Source: Pseudarthrobacter sulfonivorans (GTDB lineage Bacteria; Actinomycetota; Actinomycetes; Actinomycetales; Micrococcaceae). Taken from it: 64,000 nucleotides of DNA. Made by a program: the position numbers and the translations under genes. The notes under the pieces are model-generated. The model worked only from the letters and a program-made list of their open reading frames with translations. It ran no database searches and had not been told where the DNA came from. The stretch lies in the NCBI RefSeq assembly GCF_001484605.1, contig NZ_CP013747.1, positions 1,488,001-1,552,000 of the forward strand, read 5' to 3'. Shown piece after piece: positions 28,418 through 35,888 of the stretch (within the stretch, counting starts at the first letter, position 1; each line of letters opens with the position of its first letter).

Positions 28418-28490
28418 GCTTCCTTAGCTCAGTCGGTAGAGCGTTTCACTCGTAATGAAAAGGTCATCAGTTCGATTCTGATAGGAAGCT
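28418..28490 (+). tRNA. tRNA-Thr (anticodon CGU)
   Basis: The cloverleaf is complete: acceptor GCTTCCT with AGGAAGC, D arm GCTC/GAGC, anticodon stem TTTCA/TGAAA around loop CTCGTAA, and T arm ATCAG-TTCGATT-CTGAT. The anticodon CGT reads ACG. The gene is 73 bases long and CCA is not encoded. Confidence 0.97.
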
Positions 28491-28496
28491 CGGGAC

Positions 28497-28540
28497 AAAC
28501 CCCGTATTGTCGTTGATTTCGACGATGATACGGGGTTTTT
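28497..28540 (+). terminator. Rho-independent terminator after tRNA-Thr
   Basis: AAACCCCGTAT pairs with ATACGGGGTTT, continued inward by a TGTCG/CGACG pairing, and ends in TTTTT. Confidence 0.85.
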
Positions 28541-28641
28541 CGCTGGTTAAGCCCTCCGGCAGCCCGCCGCATTGAGCTGGGCCGCCGACGGCAGTTTCCC
28601 TGTGGTCCACCGAAATTCATCCCGCCGTCATCTTCCACTGC

Positions 28642-28647
28642 TAATGT
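28642..28647 (+). promoter_or_regulatory. Leaderless -10 box of the DRGH nuclease gene
   Basis: TAATGT is followed by CCGGCC and the ATG at 28654. Confidence 0.45.
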
Positions 28648-28653
28648 CCGGCC

Positions 28654-29553
28654 ATGGATGAACTATTGCTGGTACCGGGTTCTGCCGCTGCACGTGATCT
28701 GTCGAACCGGTCGGGGTACGACGTCGCCTTCCTGGGTGTACAGGTTCCTATGCCGATTCTGGCCGACACGAAAACGATCCTGCTGCCCTACACCCATTTC
28801 TCGGTGCTCATGCGGCTGGACAAGCGCCTGGCCGCCGTCACGGCCCTCGGCATCGACGGGGAGAAGCTGATGGATCTGGACCGATCCGGGATCCAATGGC
28901 AGCTGGATCCAAGGTTGGCCGAGGACCAGCAGACCGGTGAGCAGCTCTACGCCCGGAACGACCTTGATAGGGGACACCTGGTCCGGCGCGCCTCAGCCGT
29001 CTGGGGTGATACGCGACAGGAGGCCGCCCGAGCGAATGAGGACACGTTCCACTACACGAACGCCGTGCCCCAGGCTGCGAAGTTCAACCAGAGCCTGGAC
29101 CTGTGGCTGGGGTTGGAGTCCTACCTGCTGGAGCATGCCGCCGACCACGGCCGGCGGCTGATCGTGTTCACCGGACCCATTTTCGGGGACAATGACCCGG
29201 TGTACCGCGGCGTGGAGATTCCGCTGCTGTTCTTCAAGGTCGCCGCATTCCTCCAAGACGGGGAGCTTGCGGCCACCGGCTACATCGTGGACCAGACACC
29301 ACAACTGGCCGACCTGCCCGACATGCCCCACCCGGGCGCCGTGGACGAGGCTCCGCCCCTGGGCCCGTTCCGGACTTTTCAGGTCCCCGTCCGCGATATC
29401 GCCGCCGTCACCGGCCTGGATCTGGACCAGCTCGTGGCCGTTGACCGGATGCCCATCGCCGCAGAACTACCCACCGCCCGGGTGAAGTCGACGTGGCGGA
29501 CGCTCGTGTCTCCGGAGGACCTGGACCTGGACTTCGATCTGAACGGAGACTAG
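28654..29553 (+). CDS. DNA/RNA non-specific endonuclease (DRGH/His-Me finger)
   Basis: The 299-residue protein carries the beta-beta-alpha metal nuclease motif DLDRGHLVRR (residues 107-116) with catalytic His. The family's second block follows, FHYTNAVPQAAKFNQSLDLWLGLE, with the metal-ligand Asn. These features place it with Serratia nuclease relatives that cut DNA and RNA. There is no signal peptide, unlike many exported members. No inhibitor gene is recognised beside it. It lies 160 bases after tRNA-Thr, which may hint at acquisition next to a tRNA. Confidence 0.88.
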   Translation: MDELLLVPGSAAARDLSNRSGYDVAFLGVQVPMPILADTKTILLPYTHFSVLMRLDKRLAAVTALGIDGEKLMDLDRSGIQWQLDPRLAEDQQTGEQLYARNDLDRGHLVRRASAVWGDTRQEAARANEDTFHYTNAVPQAAKFNQSLDLWLGLESYLLEHAADHGRRLIVFTGPIFGDNDPVYRGVEIPLLFFKVAAFLQDGELAATGYIVDQTPQLADLPDMPHPGAVDEAPPLGPFRTFQVPVRDIAAVTGLDLDQLVAVDRMPIAAELPTARVKSTWRTLVSPEDLDLDFDLNGD

Positions 29554-29659
29554 AGCCCCGGCCGCAAGAGGGGAAACATCGTCCAGCGTGTCTCCGGTCA
29601 AGAACTGACCGGAGACGGGCTACCGGCCGAAGACCGTCTGGGTGGCCAAACGCCCGAGC

Positions 29660-30157
29660 TCAGCCATTCGGAACCGTGAGTTCGACCGGCGAAGCTTCCA
29701 CGGGACCGCCGCACTGGGCCGAGCCGCCCACCCGCTTCCAGTCCAGGTCGGCTTCCTTCTCGGCGAGGACCTCGCCCGTGGCAGACAGTGCTTTAGCGGT
29801 CACGTGGTCAGGAGAGCTCATGCTGACGGTGAACCGCCAGGTATCGGCGTCGATCCTTTCAGCGTAGAACGGGGCCATGGTGGGCTGGGCTTCCGGGGTG
29901 TGCGGAGCCCTGGCATCCAGCGGTGTTGTCACGATAATGCGGGGTGCTGCTGTCCCAGGCTCCGGTCGCAACTCCGAACAAGCGCCATCGGCGCACAGCT
30001 GGACGGTATCCACACGCGAGAGATCACCCGCCAGTTCAACCGTGATGGAGTTGACCCACCCGATGGCCGGACAGACGTTCGAGCAGCCGGCAACCGGGAT
30101 GCAGACTGCCAACATCAGAACGGCCGGCCGGACAAGGAGCCCCCACACTCTTCTCAT
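29660..30157 (-). CDS. Lipoprotein of unknown function
   Basis: The 165-residue protein has an Arg-start signal peptide and lipobox VAGC (Cys about residue 25), so it should be membrane-anchored outside the cell. The rest is a small beta-rich domain with three further Cys (VCPAIGW, VQLCADGACSEL) and a late Cys in SAQCGGP. I do not recognise a family. The ATG at 30157 has TAGACT 6 bases upstream. It is divergent from the next gene. Confidence 0.75.
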   Translation of the reverse strand: MRRVWGLLVRPAVLMLAVCIPVAGCSNVCPAIGWVNSITVELAGDLSRVDTVQLCADGACSELRPEPGTAAPRIIVTTPLDARAPHTPEAQPTMAPFYAERIDADTWRFTVSMSSPDHVTAKALSATGEVLAEKEADLDWKRVGGSAQCGGPVEASPVELTVPNG

Positions 30158-30163
30158 GCGGCC

Positions 30164-30169
30164 AGTCTA
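30164..30169 (-). promoter_or_regulatory. Leaderless -10 box of the unknown lipoprotein
   Basis: On the minus strand TAGACT is followed by GGCCGC and the ATG at 30157. Confidence 0.45.
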
Positions 30170-30220
30170 GGCGGCACACATACCCTTCGGCTCCGGAGCC
30201 CGCCCCCTATGATGGCGAGC

Positions 30221-31216
30221 ATGGATGACAAGGCGCTGACGGCTATCGCGTTCGAACTGTATGCCCTGCCTTTCGAGGAATTTGTAGCTGCCCGGACCGC
30301 CGCAGCCAAGGCAGCCGCCGGTTCCGGGAAGGATCTCCCGGCTGCCGTCAAGGCGTTGCCAAAACCGTCAGCGGCGGCCTGGGCCGTCAACATGCTGGCC
30401 ATCCATGAGCCAGGAGTGCTCGCGCAGCTTTCCGAGCTCGGCCAACGGATGCGGTCGGCCCAGGCATCCCTCGACGCCGCCGCCCTCCGGGAACTGGCGC
30501 GGGAGCGCCGCACCCTGCTGGGGACCGCCGTCGACACCGCCCGCGCCGTTGCAGAACGCCAGGGGCGCAGCATCAGCGCCACCATCGCCGCCGACGTCGA
30601 GCGGACCCTGCAGGCGATGACCGCCGACGAAGGTGCCACTGCCGCCGTCCAAAGCGGACTGCTGGTCCAGGCGCTGTCCGCCGACGGCGTGGACACGGTT
30701 GATCTCGATGGGGCCGTAGCGGTGCCCGGGGCCGTGCCGGCGCCGCGCGCCACGCCGCTGTCCACCACTACGCAGCGCACTACCAAACAGCCACCGGCGG
30801 CTACCGCACCGGAAGAAGAACGGACGACGGCGGAGCACGGCACCCGCAAACACGCGGACCAGCCGCGCCTCAAGGCTGTCCGGGAGACTCCGCGGCCGGC
30901 GTCCCCCTCGGCGCTGGAAAAGGCCAGCGCTGCCTTGGGCGAGGCCAAGGCAGCAGAGGAGGAGTCCGCCCGGCTGGCCGCGGACCGGCAAAGGCAGCTG
31001 GCGGACACGGAGGCCGAAGTCGCGGACCTGACCCGCGAAACACGCGAGCTCCGCGACCGGCTCAAAGCCGCGGAGGAGCAGCTGGACAGCGCCAGGAAAA
31101 ACCTGGGCACGGCTGCCGCCGAGGCCAAGCAGGCGGCCCGGGCAGCAGATAAGGCCAAGCGTTCGGCCATGCTCGCGCAGGAGCGGGTGCTACGCCTGGG
31201 CAACACGCGGGACTGA
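30221..31216 (+). CDS. Coiled-coil protein of unknown function
   Basis: About 331 residues begin MDDKALTAIAFELYALPFEEF; in-frame ATGs at 30209 and 30212 are alternatives. The N-terminal half (1-145) is helical and Ala-rich, with the signature ALPKPSAAAWAVNMLAIHEP. A Pro/Thr/Glu-rich linker (about 165-230) leads to a long Glu/Lys/Arg coiled coil (235-325). There is no signal peptide. The family is one I have seen only as hypothetical in actinobacteria, and I assign no function. Longer reading to 29642 is antisense to the lipoprotein gene and was rejected. Confidence 0.75.
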   Translation: MDDKALTAIAFELYALPFEEFVAARTAAAKAAAGSGKDLPAAVKALPKPSAAAWAVNMLAIHEPGVLAQLSELGQRMRSAQASLDAAALRELARERRTLLGTAVDTARAVAERQGRSISATIAADVERTLQAMTADEGATAAVQSGLLVQALSADGVDTVDLDGAVAVPGAVPAPRATPLSTTTQRTTKQPPAATAPEEERTTAEHGTRKHADQPRLKAVRETPRPASPSALEKASAALGEAKAAEEESARLAADRQRQLADTEAEVADLTRETRELRDRLKAAEEQLDSARKNLGTAAAEAKQAARAADKAKRSAMLAQERVLRLGNTRD

Positions 31217-31255
31217 TGAACGGTTAATGTCAGACCCCGGTTGCAGACTGGATTT

Positions 31256-31441
31256 ATGGAAAACCAACTTGCACAGGAATTTCACGTCACGTACTTCGAC
31301 GCCGATTGCGGCCGGATCCGCAGTGAAATCTTCGACTCACTGAGGGAAGCCGAGCGTTTCGCCAGCCGGAACTGCGGCACCGAGGAATCGTGGGCCGTTA
31401 TTGACGCTGTTGCCGTGGGGCAGGCCAGGATCGCCGCCTGA
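31256..31441 (+). CDS. Small protein of unknown function (61 aa)
   Basis: The small acidic protein MENQLAQEFHVTYFDADCGR... contains aromatic and beta-like segments and ends in AVGQARIAA. The ATG at 31256 is chosen; a TTG at 31241 would add five residues. No clear Shine-Dalgarno is visible and no family is recognised. It follows the coiled-coil gene by about 40 bases on the same strand and may be co-transcribed. Confidence 0.5.
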   Translation: MENQLAQEFHVTYFDADCGRIRSEIFDSLREAERFASRNCGTEESWAVIDAVAVGQARIAA

Positions 31442-31461
31442 GGCTCGGCCGGAAATACCGC

Positions 31462-31941
31462 TCAGCCGGAACGGCTTTCGGGCTGGCCGCCGGCGGCGGC
31501 ATCCTCGGCGAGCCGGCGTTCGGCGTCGGCCACCTGCTCAAACACTGATTCCGCGCGGCGGCGTACCGAGGCCGCCCCCACCGGGACGGGACCGACGGCG
31601 AGCCGCAGCATGGCGGCAGCCTCGGCAGTGGTGGCCAGTGAATTGCCTGCCTTCGACAGCGACCGGTGCACACCGGCCAGGTCTCCAGGAATGTCCAGCC
31701 CCTCGCTGGGCGAACGTCGCTGGGCCTCGACGCAAACAACACGGACACGTTCCAGGAGCCCCGCCAGCTCGTTCGCGACTTCCACCAGTTCCGCATAAAG
31801 CTGCTCGTCTTCGACACCTTCGAGGACCTGGTGATAGCGGTCCAGGCCACGGTGGAAACGATCGTGGGCGCGGCGCCAAAGGCCCTTGCCCAGCTCAGCA
31901 TCGTCCTTGCGCCCTTGGCGGGCGGCAGTAAAGAATCCCAC
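31462..31941 (-). CDS. Helical protein of unknown function beside bpa
   Basis: The 159-residue protein is mostly charged helix (LWRRAHDRFHRGLDRYHQVLEGVEDEQLYAELVEVANELAGLLERV), with no signal peptide or membrane segment. Its GTG start lies 8 bases after the bpa stop, so the two are probably one operon. Co-transcription suggests, but does not show, a link to proteasome function. No known family recognised. Confidence 0.7.
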   Translation of the reverse strand: MGFFTAARQGRKDDAELGKGLWRRAHDRFHRGLDRYHQVLEGVEDEQLYAELVEVANELAGLLERVRVVCVEAQRRSPSEGLDIPGDLAGVHRSLSKAGNSLATTAEAAAMLRLAVGPVPVGAASVRRRAESVFEQVADAERRLAEDAAAGGQPESRSG

Positions 31942-31949
31942 GCAGGAAC

Positions 31950-32642
31950 CTAGAGGTACTGGCCAGGACCGTGGTCCGGGTCCTCCGGCCGGCCTGACGG
32001 CACCGGACCGGAATGCTGGCCGGCGGCGGCCCTCTGCGGCTCACCGTTTTCCCCGATAACCACACCAGGGGCGATCATGGTGCCCGGCGGAAGCTGCTTC
32101 AGGTGCAGCTGCGCGGCGGTCTGCTCCCGTGCGGCGTGCTGGGCGGCGATGGCCGTCTGGATGCCGTGGAAGAGGCCTTCCAGCCACCCCACCAGTTGCG
32201 CCTGGGCGATCCGAAGCTCGGCGTCGGACGGTGTGGTGTTCTCCGGGAAGGGCAGGCTGATCCGTTCCAGTTCTTCAACGAGTTCCGGTGCCAGCCCGTC
32301 CTCCAGCTCCTTGATGGAACGTTCGTGGATCTCGGCCAGGCGTTCGCGCGCGGCGTCGTCCAGGGGAGCCGACTTAACCTCCGCCAGGAGCTGCCGGATC
32401 ATGGTGCCGATCCGCATGACTTTCGCAGGCTCGTCCACAAGGTCCTGCAGGTTGCTGCCCTTGGCCTTGCCCCCGAGTGACGTGCTCGACGCCGCCGGGC
32501 CGGTTGTGACCCGGCCAGCAGCGCCGGGGCCGGCGCCGGCTCCAGCCGGGCTGGTTGCAGCCGGCATGGCCGGTTCGCCGTTGTCGAGGGTCCTGCCCTC
32601 AACGGGGACATCATCAGGCTGAGTGTCTGTCGGATCGCTCAT
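31950..32642 (-). CDS. bpa: Bacterial proteasome activator (Bpa/PafE)
   Basis: Bpa forms ATP-independent rings that open the 20S proteasome gate for selected unfolded proteins. The 230-residue protein has a disordered Gly/Ala/Pro N-terminus (1-62), a four-helix core (about 65-180; VMRIGTMIRQLLAEVKSAPLDD, ELRIAQAQLVGWLEGLFHGIQTA) and the C-terminal tail GQYL. That HbYX-type tail docks into the proteasome alpha ring, and the same tail occurs in mycobacterial Bpa and Mpa. Proteasome genes themselves are not in this window. Confidence 0.93.
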   Translation of the reverse strand: MSDPTDTQPDDVPVEGRTLDNGEPAMPAATSPAGAGAGPGAAGRVTTGPAASSTSLGGKAKGSNLQDLVDEPAKVMRIGTMIRQLLAEVKSAPLDDAARERLAEIHERSIKELEDGLAPELVEELERISLPFPENTTPSDAELRIAQAQLVGWLEGLFHGIQTAIAAQHAAREQTAAQLHLKQLPPGTMIAPGVVIGENGEPQRAAAGQHSGPVPSGRPEDPDHGPGQYL

Positions 32643-32721
32643 GCGTTCATACTCTCACGAGCCGAGGACGGGCAGTCCAGTTGATGAAGCAGCCTGGTTG
32701 AGGAAGCAGTCCAGTAGATGA

Positions 32722-32751
32722 GGCCGGCCAGCCGATGAAGGCTGGCCGGCC
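32722..32751 (-). terminator. Perfect hairpin downstream of ybdD
   Basis: GGCCGGCCAGCC (32722-32733) and its exact complement (32740-32751) enclose a 6-base loop, starting 8 bases after the ybdD stop on the minus strand. No T-run follows, so it may act as an mRNA 3' end rather than a classical terminator. Confidence 0.65.
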
Positions 32752-32758
32752 GTCAGCG

Positions 32759-32962
32759 TCAGCAGCACCGGCCCTGCGGGTTGGAGTCCTGGCGGTCCGT
32801 CCGGTCCCGCCAGAACTCGCGTTCCGTCAGCGGTGGCTCCCCATGTCCGGCCGTGTGGTGGTGGTCCAGGTACTTGGCGTACGCATCCGCACCGAGCACG
32901 CCGCCGAGGTACCGGGCGAAACCCCGGAACCCTGTTGCCACCACGGACAGACCGGGGCTCAT
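32759..32962 (-). CDS. YbdD/YjiX family small protein (DUF466)
   Basis: The 67-residue protein has the family pattern FARYLGGVLGADAYAKYLDHHHTAGHGEPPLTEREFWRDR. YbdD-type proteins are routinely encoded directly after cstA and are thought to assist pyruvate or peptide uptake by CstA. The ATG at 32962 overlaps the cstA stop by 4 bases, so coupling is expected. An upstream in-frame start at 33013 inside cstA is unlikely. Confidence 0.9.
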   Translation of the reverse strand: MSPGLSVVATGFRGFARYLGGVLGADAYAKYLDHHHTAGHGEPPLTEREFWRDRTDRQDSNPQGRCC

Positions 32963-35262
32963 TTGTGGTGACCTGCCCTTTCGAAGCGCAAATCGGCCGG
33001 CAGCTTGTTCCACTCGGCCTCCAGCTCACGTTCCGCGGGTGTGGGGATCAGCCCGGCGGGCGCGAAGACCTTCGAGGGCCGGGCCTCGTCCTCGTTGTCA
33101 ACGTTCGGCAACCCAGCGGAATGGTTGCGGAAGGCCTTGATGGTGGCCACGAGTGCCATGGCGATGACGATAATGCTGAGCACCACAAAGATGACGGACA
33201 GCCAGCCCTGGATCGCGGTGTTGCGCACCACGGCTTCCATGGCGGCGACGCTCTTGGCTGTGCCGAACTCGGTCTTGCCGTCCGCGAGTGCCTTGCTGAA
33301 GGCTGCGTTGTTGGCGAAGTAGCCGACGGCGGGCGTTGAGGAGAAGATCTTCTGGTAACTCGCGGTGATGGTCACCACCGCCGCGAACGCCAGCGGTACG
33401 GCCACGATCCAGAGGTATTTGAAGCTCCCCCGCTTGGCGACGATGGCCAGGCACACGGACAGCGCGATCGCGGCCAGCAGCTGGTTGGCGATGCCGAACA
33501 GCGGGAACAGCGTGTTGATGCCACCCAGCGGATCGGTCACGCCCATGAGCAGCACGGCACCCCAGGCGGCCACCATAACGGCGGTGCACAGCCAGGCTCC
33601 CGGACGCCACGAGTGCTCCTTGAACTTCGGGATGAAGTTGCCGATGGAGTCCTGCAGCATAAAGCGCGCAACGCGTGTACCGGCGTCCACTGCGGTGAGG
33701 ATAAACAGCGCCTCGAACATGATGGCGAAGTGGTACCAGAACGCCATCAGGGCCGTGCCGCCGATGAACTGCTGCATGATGTGGGCGAGTCCCACGGCAA
33801 GTGTGGGCGCGCCGCCGGTCCGGGACACAATGCTTTGCTCCCCGACGTTGGCTGCCGTTTCCGCGAGCATGGCCGGGTTGACGTTGACTCCGGCGAGGCC
33901 AAGGCTGTTGACCCAGGCGGCCGCGGTTTCCACCGTGCCGCCGGTCAGGGCGGCCGGCGCGTTCATGGCAAAGTACAGCCCGCGGTCAATGGAGATGGCC
34001 GCGACCAGCGCCATGATGGCCACAAACGACTCCATCAGCATGCCGCCGTAGCCGATGAAGCGGGTCTGGCGTTCCTTCTCGATCAGTTTCGGGGTAGTGC
34101 CCGAGGAGATCAGGGCGTGGAAGCCGGACAGCGCCCCGCAGGCAATGGTGACAAACAGGAACGGGAACAGGGCACCGGGGAAGACCGGCCCGTTGTCCCT
34201 GCTGGCGAACTCGCTGAAGGCCGGGACAGTGATCTCCGGACGGACCACGATGATGGCCAGTGCCAGCATCACGATCACGCCGATCTTCATAAACGTGGAG
34301 AGGTAATCGCGGGGGGCCAAGAGCAGCCAGACCGGAAGGATGGCGGCAATGAAGCCATAGACAATGAGGCCCCAGGCGATGGTCACCTTGTCCAGGGTGA
34401 AGAACGCGGAGCCCCATTCGGTCTCCGCCACCAGGCCGCCGCCGATGATCGCGGCCATCAGGAGCACAAAGCCGATCAGGGAGACTTCCATGATCTTGCC
34501 CGGCCGGATGTAGCGCAGGTAGACGCCCATAAACAGCGCAATCGGGATGGTCATACCCACCGAGAACACGCCCCACGGGCTTTCGCCCAGGGCGTTGACG
34601 ACGACGAGCGCGAGGATCGCCACGATGATCACCATGATGAGCAGCGTGGCGATCAGTGCTGCCGTGCCGCCGATGACGCCCAGTTCTTCGCGGGCCATCT
34701 GGCCGAGGGAACGGCCGCCGCGGCGCATGGAGAAGAACATCACCAGGTAGTCCTGGACGGCACCTGCAAGCACAACGCCGATGATGATCCAGATGGTGCC
34801 GGGGAGGTAGCCCATCTGGGCCGCGATGATGGGTCCGACCAGCGGGCCGGCACCCGCGATGGCGGCGAAGTGGTGGCCGAACAGCACGTTGCGGTCCGTG
34901 CGGACATAGTCCTTGCCGTCAGCCTTGTATTCCGCCGGCGTGGCGCGGCGGTCATCCGGCTTGGTGATGAGGCGTTCGATCACCTTGGAGTAGAAGCGGT
35001 AACCGATCAGGTAAGTACAGACCGAGGCAAAAACGAACCAGATCGCATTGACGGTTTCGCCCCGGACGATGGCCAGCATGAACCAGGCGACGCCGCCGAG
35101 CAGTGCGATGGCTGCCCACAGGGCGATCTTGGCCGGAGTCCATTTCTTATCCTCAGCCTCGCGGACGGCCTCATCCACTGCCGTTGGCGGAAGCTTCGGA
35201 TCGGCGGTCAATGGGCCGCTTCCTTTCGCTGCACGTACCGGTTCGTCAGGCCTGCTGGCCAT
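32959..35262 (-). CDS. cstA: Carbon starvation protein CstA (pyruvate/peptide transporter)
   Basis: This 767-residue integral membrane protein has about 16 or more hydrophobic segments. The conserved block VLFGHHFAAIAGAGPLVGPIIAAQMGYLPG and the later ISSGTTPKLIEKE are family hallmarks. CstA proteins import pyruvate, and in some species peptides, on carbon limitation. The soluble N-terminus (1-42) and C-terminus (after about 705) are charged. An AAGGAGG ribosome binding site lies 5 bases before the ATG. It is the first gene of cstA-ybdD. Confidence 0.95.
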   Translation of the reverse strand: MASRPDEPVRAAKGSGPLTADPKLPPTAVDEAVREAEDKKWTPAKIALWAAIALLGGVAWFMLAIVRGETVNAIWFVFASVCTYLIGYRFYSKVIERLITKPDDRRATPAEYKADGKDYVRTDRNVLFGHHFAAIAGAGPLVGPIIAAQMGYLPGTIWIIIGVVLAGAVQDYLVMFFSMRRGGRSLGQMAREELGVIGGTAALIATLLIMVIIVAILALVVVNALGESPWGVFSVGMTIPIALFMGVYLRYIRPGKIMEVSLIGFVLLMAAIIGGGLVAETEWGSAFFTLDKVTIAWGLIVYGFIAAILPVWLLLAPRDYLSTFMKIGVIVMLALAIIVVRPEITVPAFSEFASRDNGPVFPGALFPFLFVTIACGALSGFHALISSGTTPKLIEKERQTRFIGYGGMLMESFVAIMALVAAISIDRGLYFAMNAPAALTGGTVETAAAWVNSLGLAGVNVNPAMLAETAANVGEQSIVSRTGGAPTLAVGLAHIMQQFIGGTALMAFWYHFAIMFEALFILTAVDAGTRVARFMLQDSIGNFIPKFKEHSWRPGAWLCTAVMVAAWGAVLLMGVTDPLGGINTLFPLFGIANQLLAAIALSVCLAIVAKRGSFKYLWIVAVPLAFAAVVTITASYQKIFSSTPAVGYFANNAAFSKALADGKTEFGTAKSVAAMEAVVRNTAIQGWLSVIFVVLSIIVIAMALVATIKAFRNHSAGLPNVDNEDEARPSKVFAPAGLIPTPAERELEAEWNKLPADLRFERAGHHK

Positions 35263-35462
35263 GTCTCCTCCTTGAGAATTGGTGCTTCAGTGAGTTGCTC
35301 AAAGGCACCCTACCAACGCCGCACCAACGAGGAGGCGGCATTCTGCCCGCGCCGTGTGTCATTGCGGTGAACGGCGGGCGGGAGGCGCCGAGCGCACAAA
35401 AGCCCCCGTTCAGGGTTTCCTGGACGGAGGCCTTCGTGACTAATCCCGGGCGGGAGCCGTGG

Positions 35463-35747
35463 CTACGCGTGTGCGTAAGTGAGGCAGTCCGCGTTGTCAG
35501 CGCCGGGGCCCACATGGACTTCGGAGGCGTTGCACATCAGGTGGTCGTTGTGGACGCACTCGGAGCGCTGGCAGGCTCCGACATCCGCCAGGACCTTGGG
35601 CAGCCCGCCGTGTGTGCCGGTGTCGATGAACGTGGCGCAGCTGGCGTGGTCTTTGCTTCCGCCAACCGTGATGGCGTGGGCCGTACAGCCTTCGTGGTCA
35701 TTAAACGAGCAACGGGTAACACTGCAATCGGCAACATGTGTTGTCAT
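35463..35747 (-). CDS. DUF1540 protein with two Cys-rich repeats
   Basis: The 94-residue protein contains two copies of a four-Cys unit (ADCSVTRCSF...GCTAHAI...HASCATF and GACQRSECVHN...MCNASEV...ADCLTY), the DUF1540 pattern, presumed to bind metal such as zinc. Function is unknown. I choose ATG 35747, with GGAGG 8 bases before it; an upstream ATG at 35825 adds 26 unrelated residues. No partner gene is obvious. Confidence 0.85.
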   Translation of the reverse strand: MTTHVADCSVTRCSFNDHEGCTAHAITVGGSKDHASCATFIDTGTHGGLPKVLADVGACQRSECVHNDHLMCNASEVHVGPGADNADCLTYAHA

Positions 35748-35888
35748 AGGAGGTTCCTCCGTACTTCGGCCGTCCGGGACGGACAGCGTCCTGGGTCCCA
35801 CCGTAGGCCTGTTGGGCCCAATCAAAAAGACCCAACTGTGTGACCTAATTCCGGTGCTCCCCCGCTCAGCTGCCTCGGCAGACCGGGG

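Noticed and set aside
29642..30208. N-terminal extension of the coiled-coil protein
   Set aside because: It lies antisense to the lipoprotein gene and has no plausible sequence character; in-frame ATGs at 30209-30221 fit better.
32670..32720. Near-repeats of GCAGTCCAGTNGATGA downstream of ybdD
   Set aside because: They are short and imperfect, with irregular spacing, so not enough for a repeat array or CRISPR.
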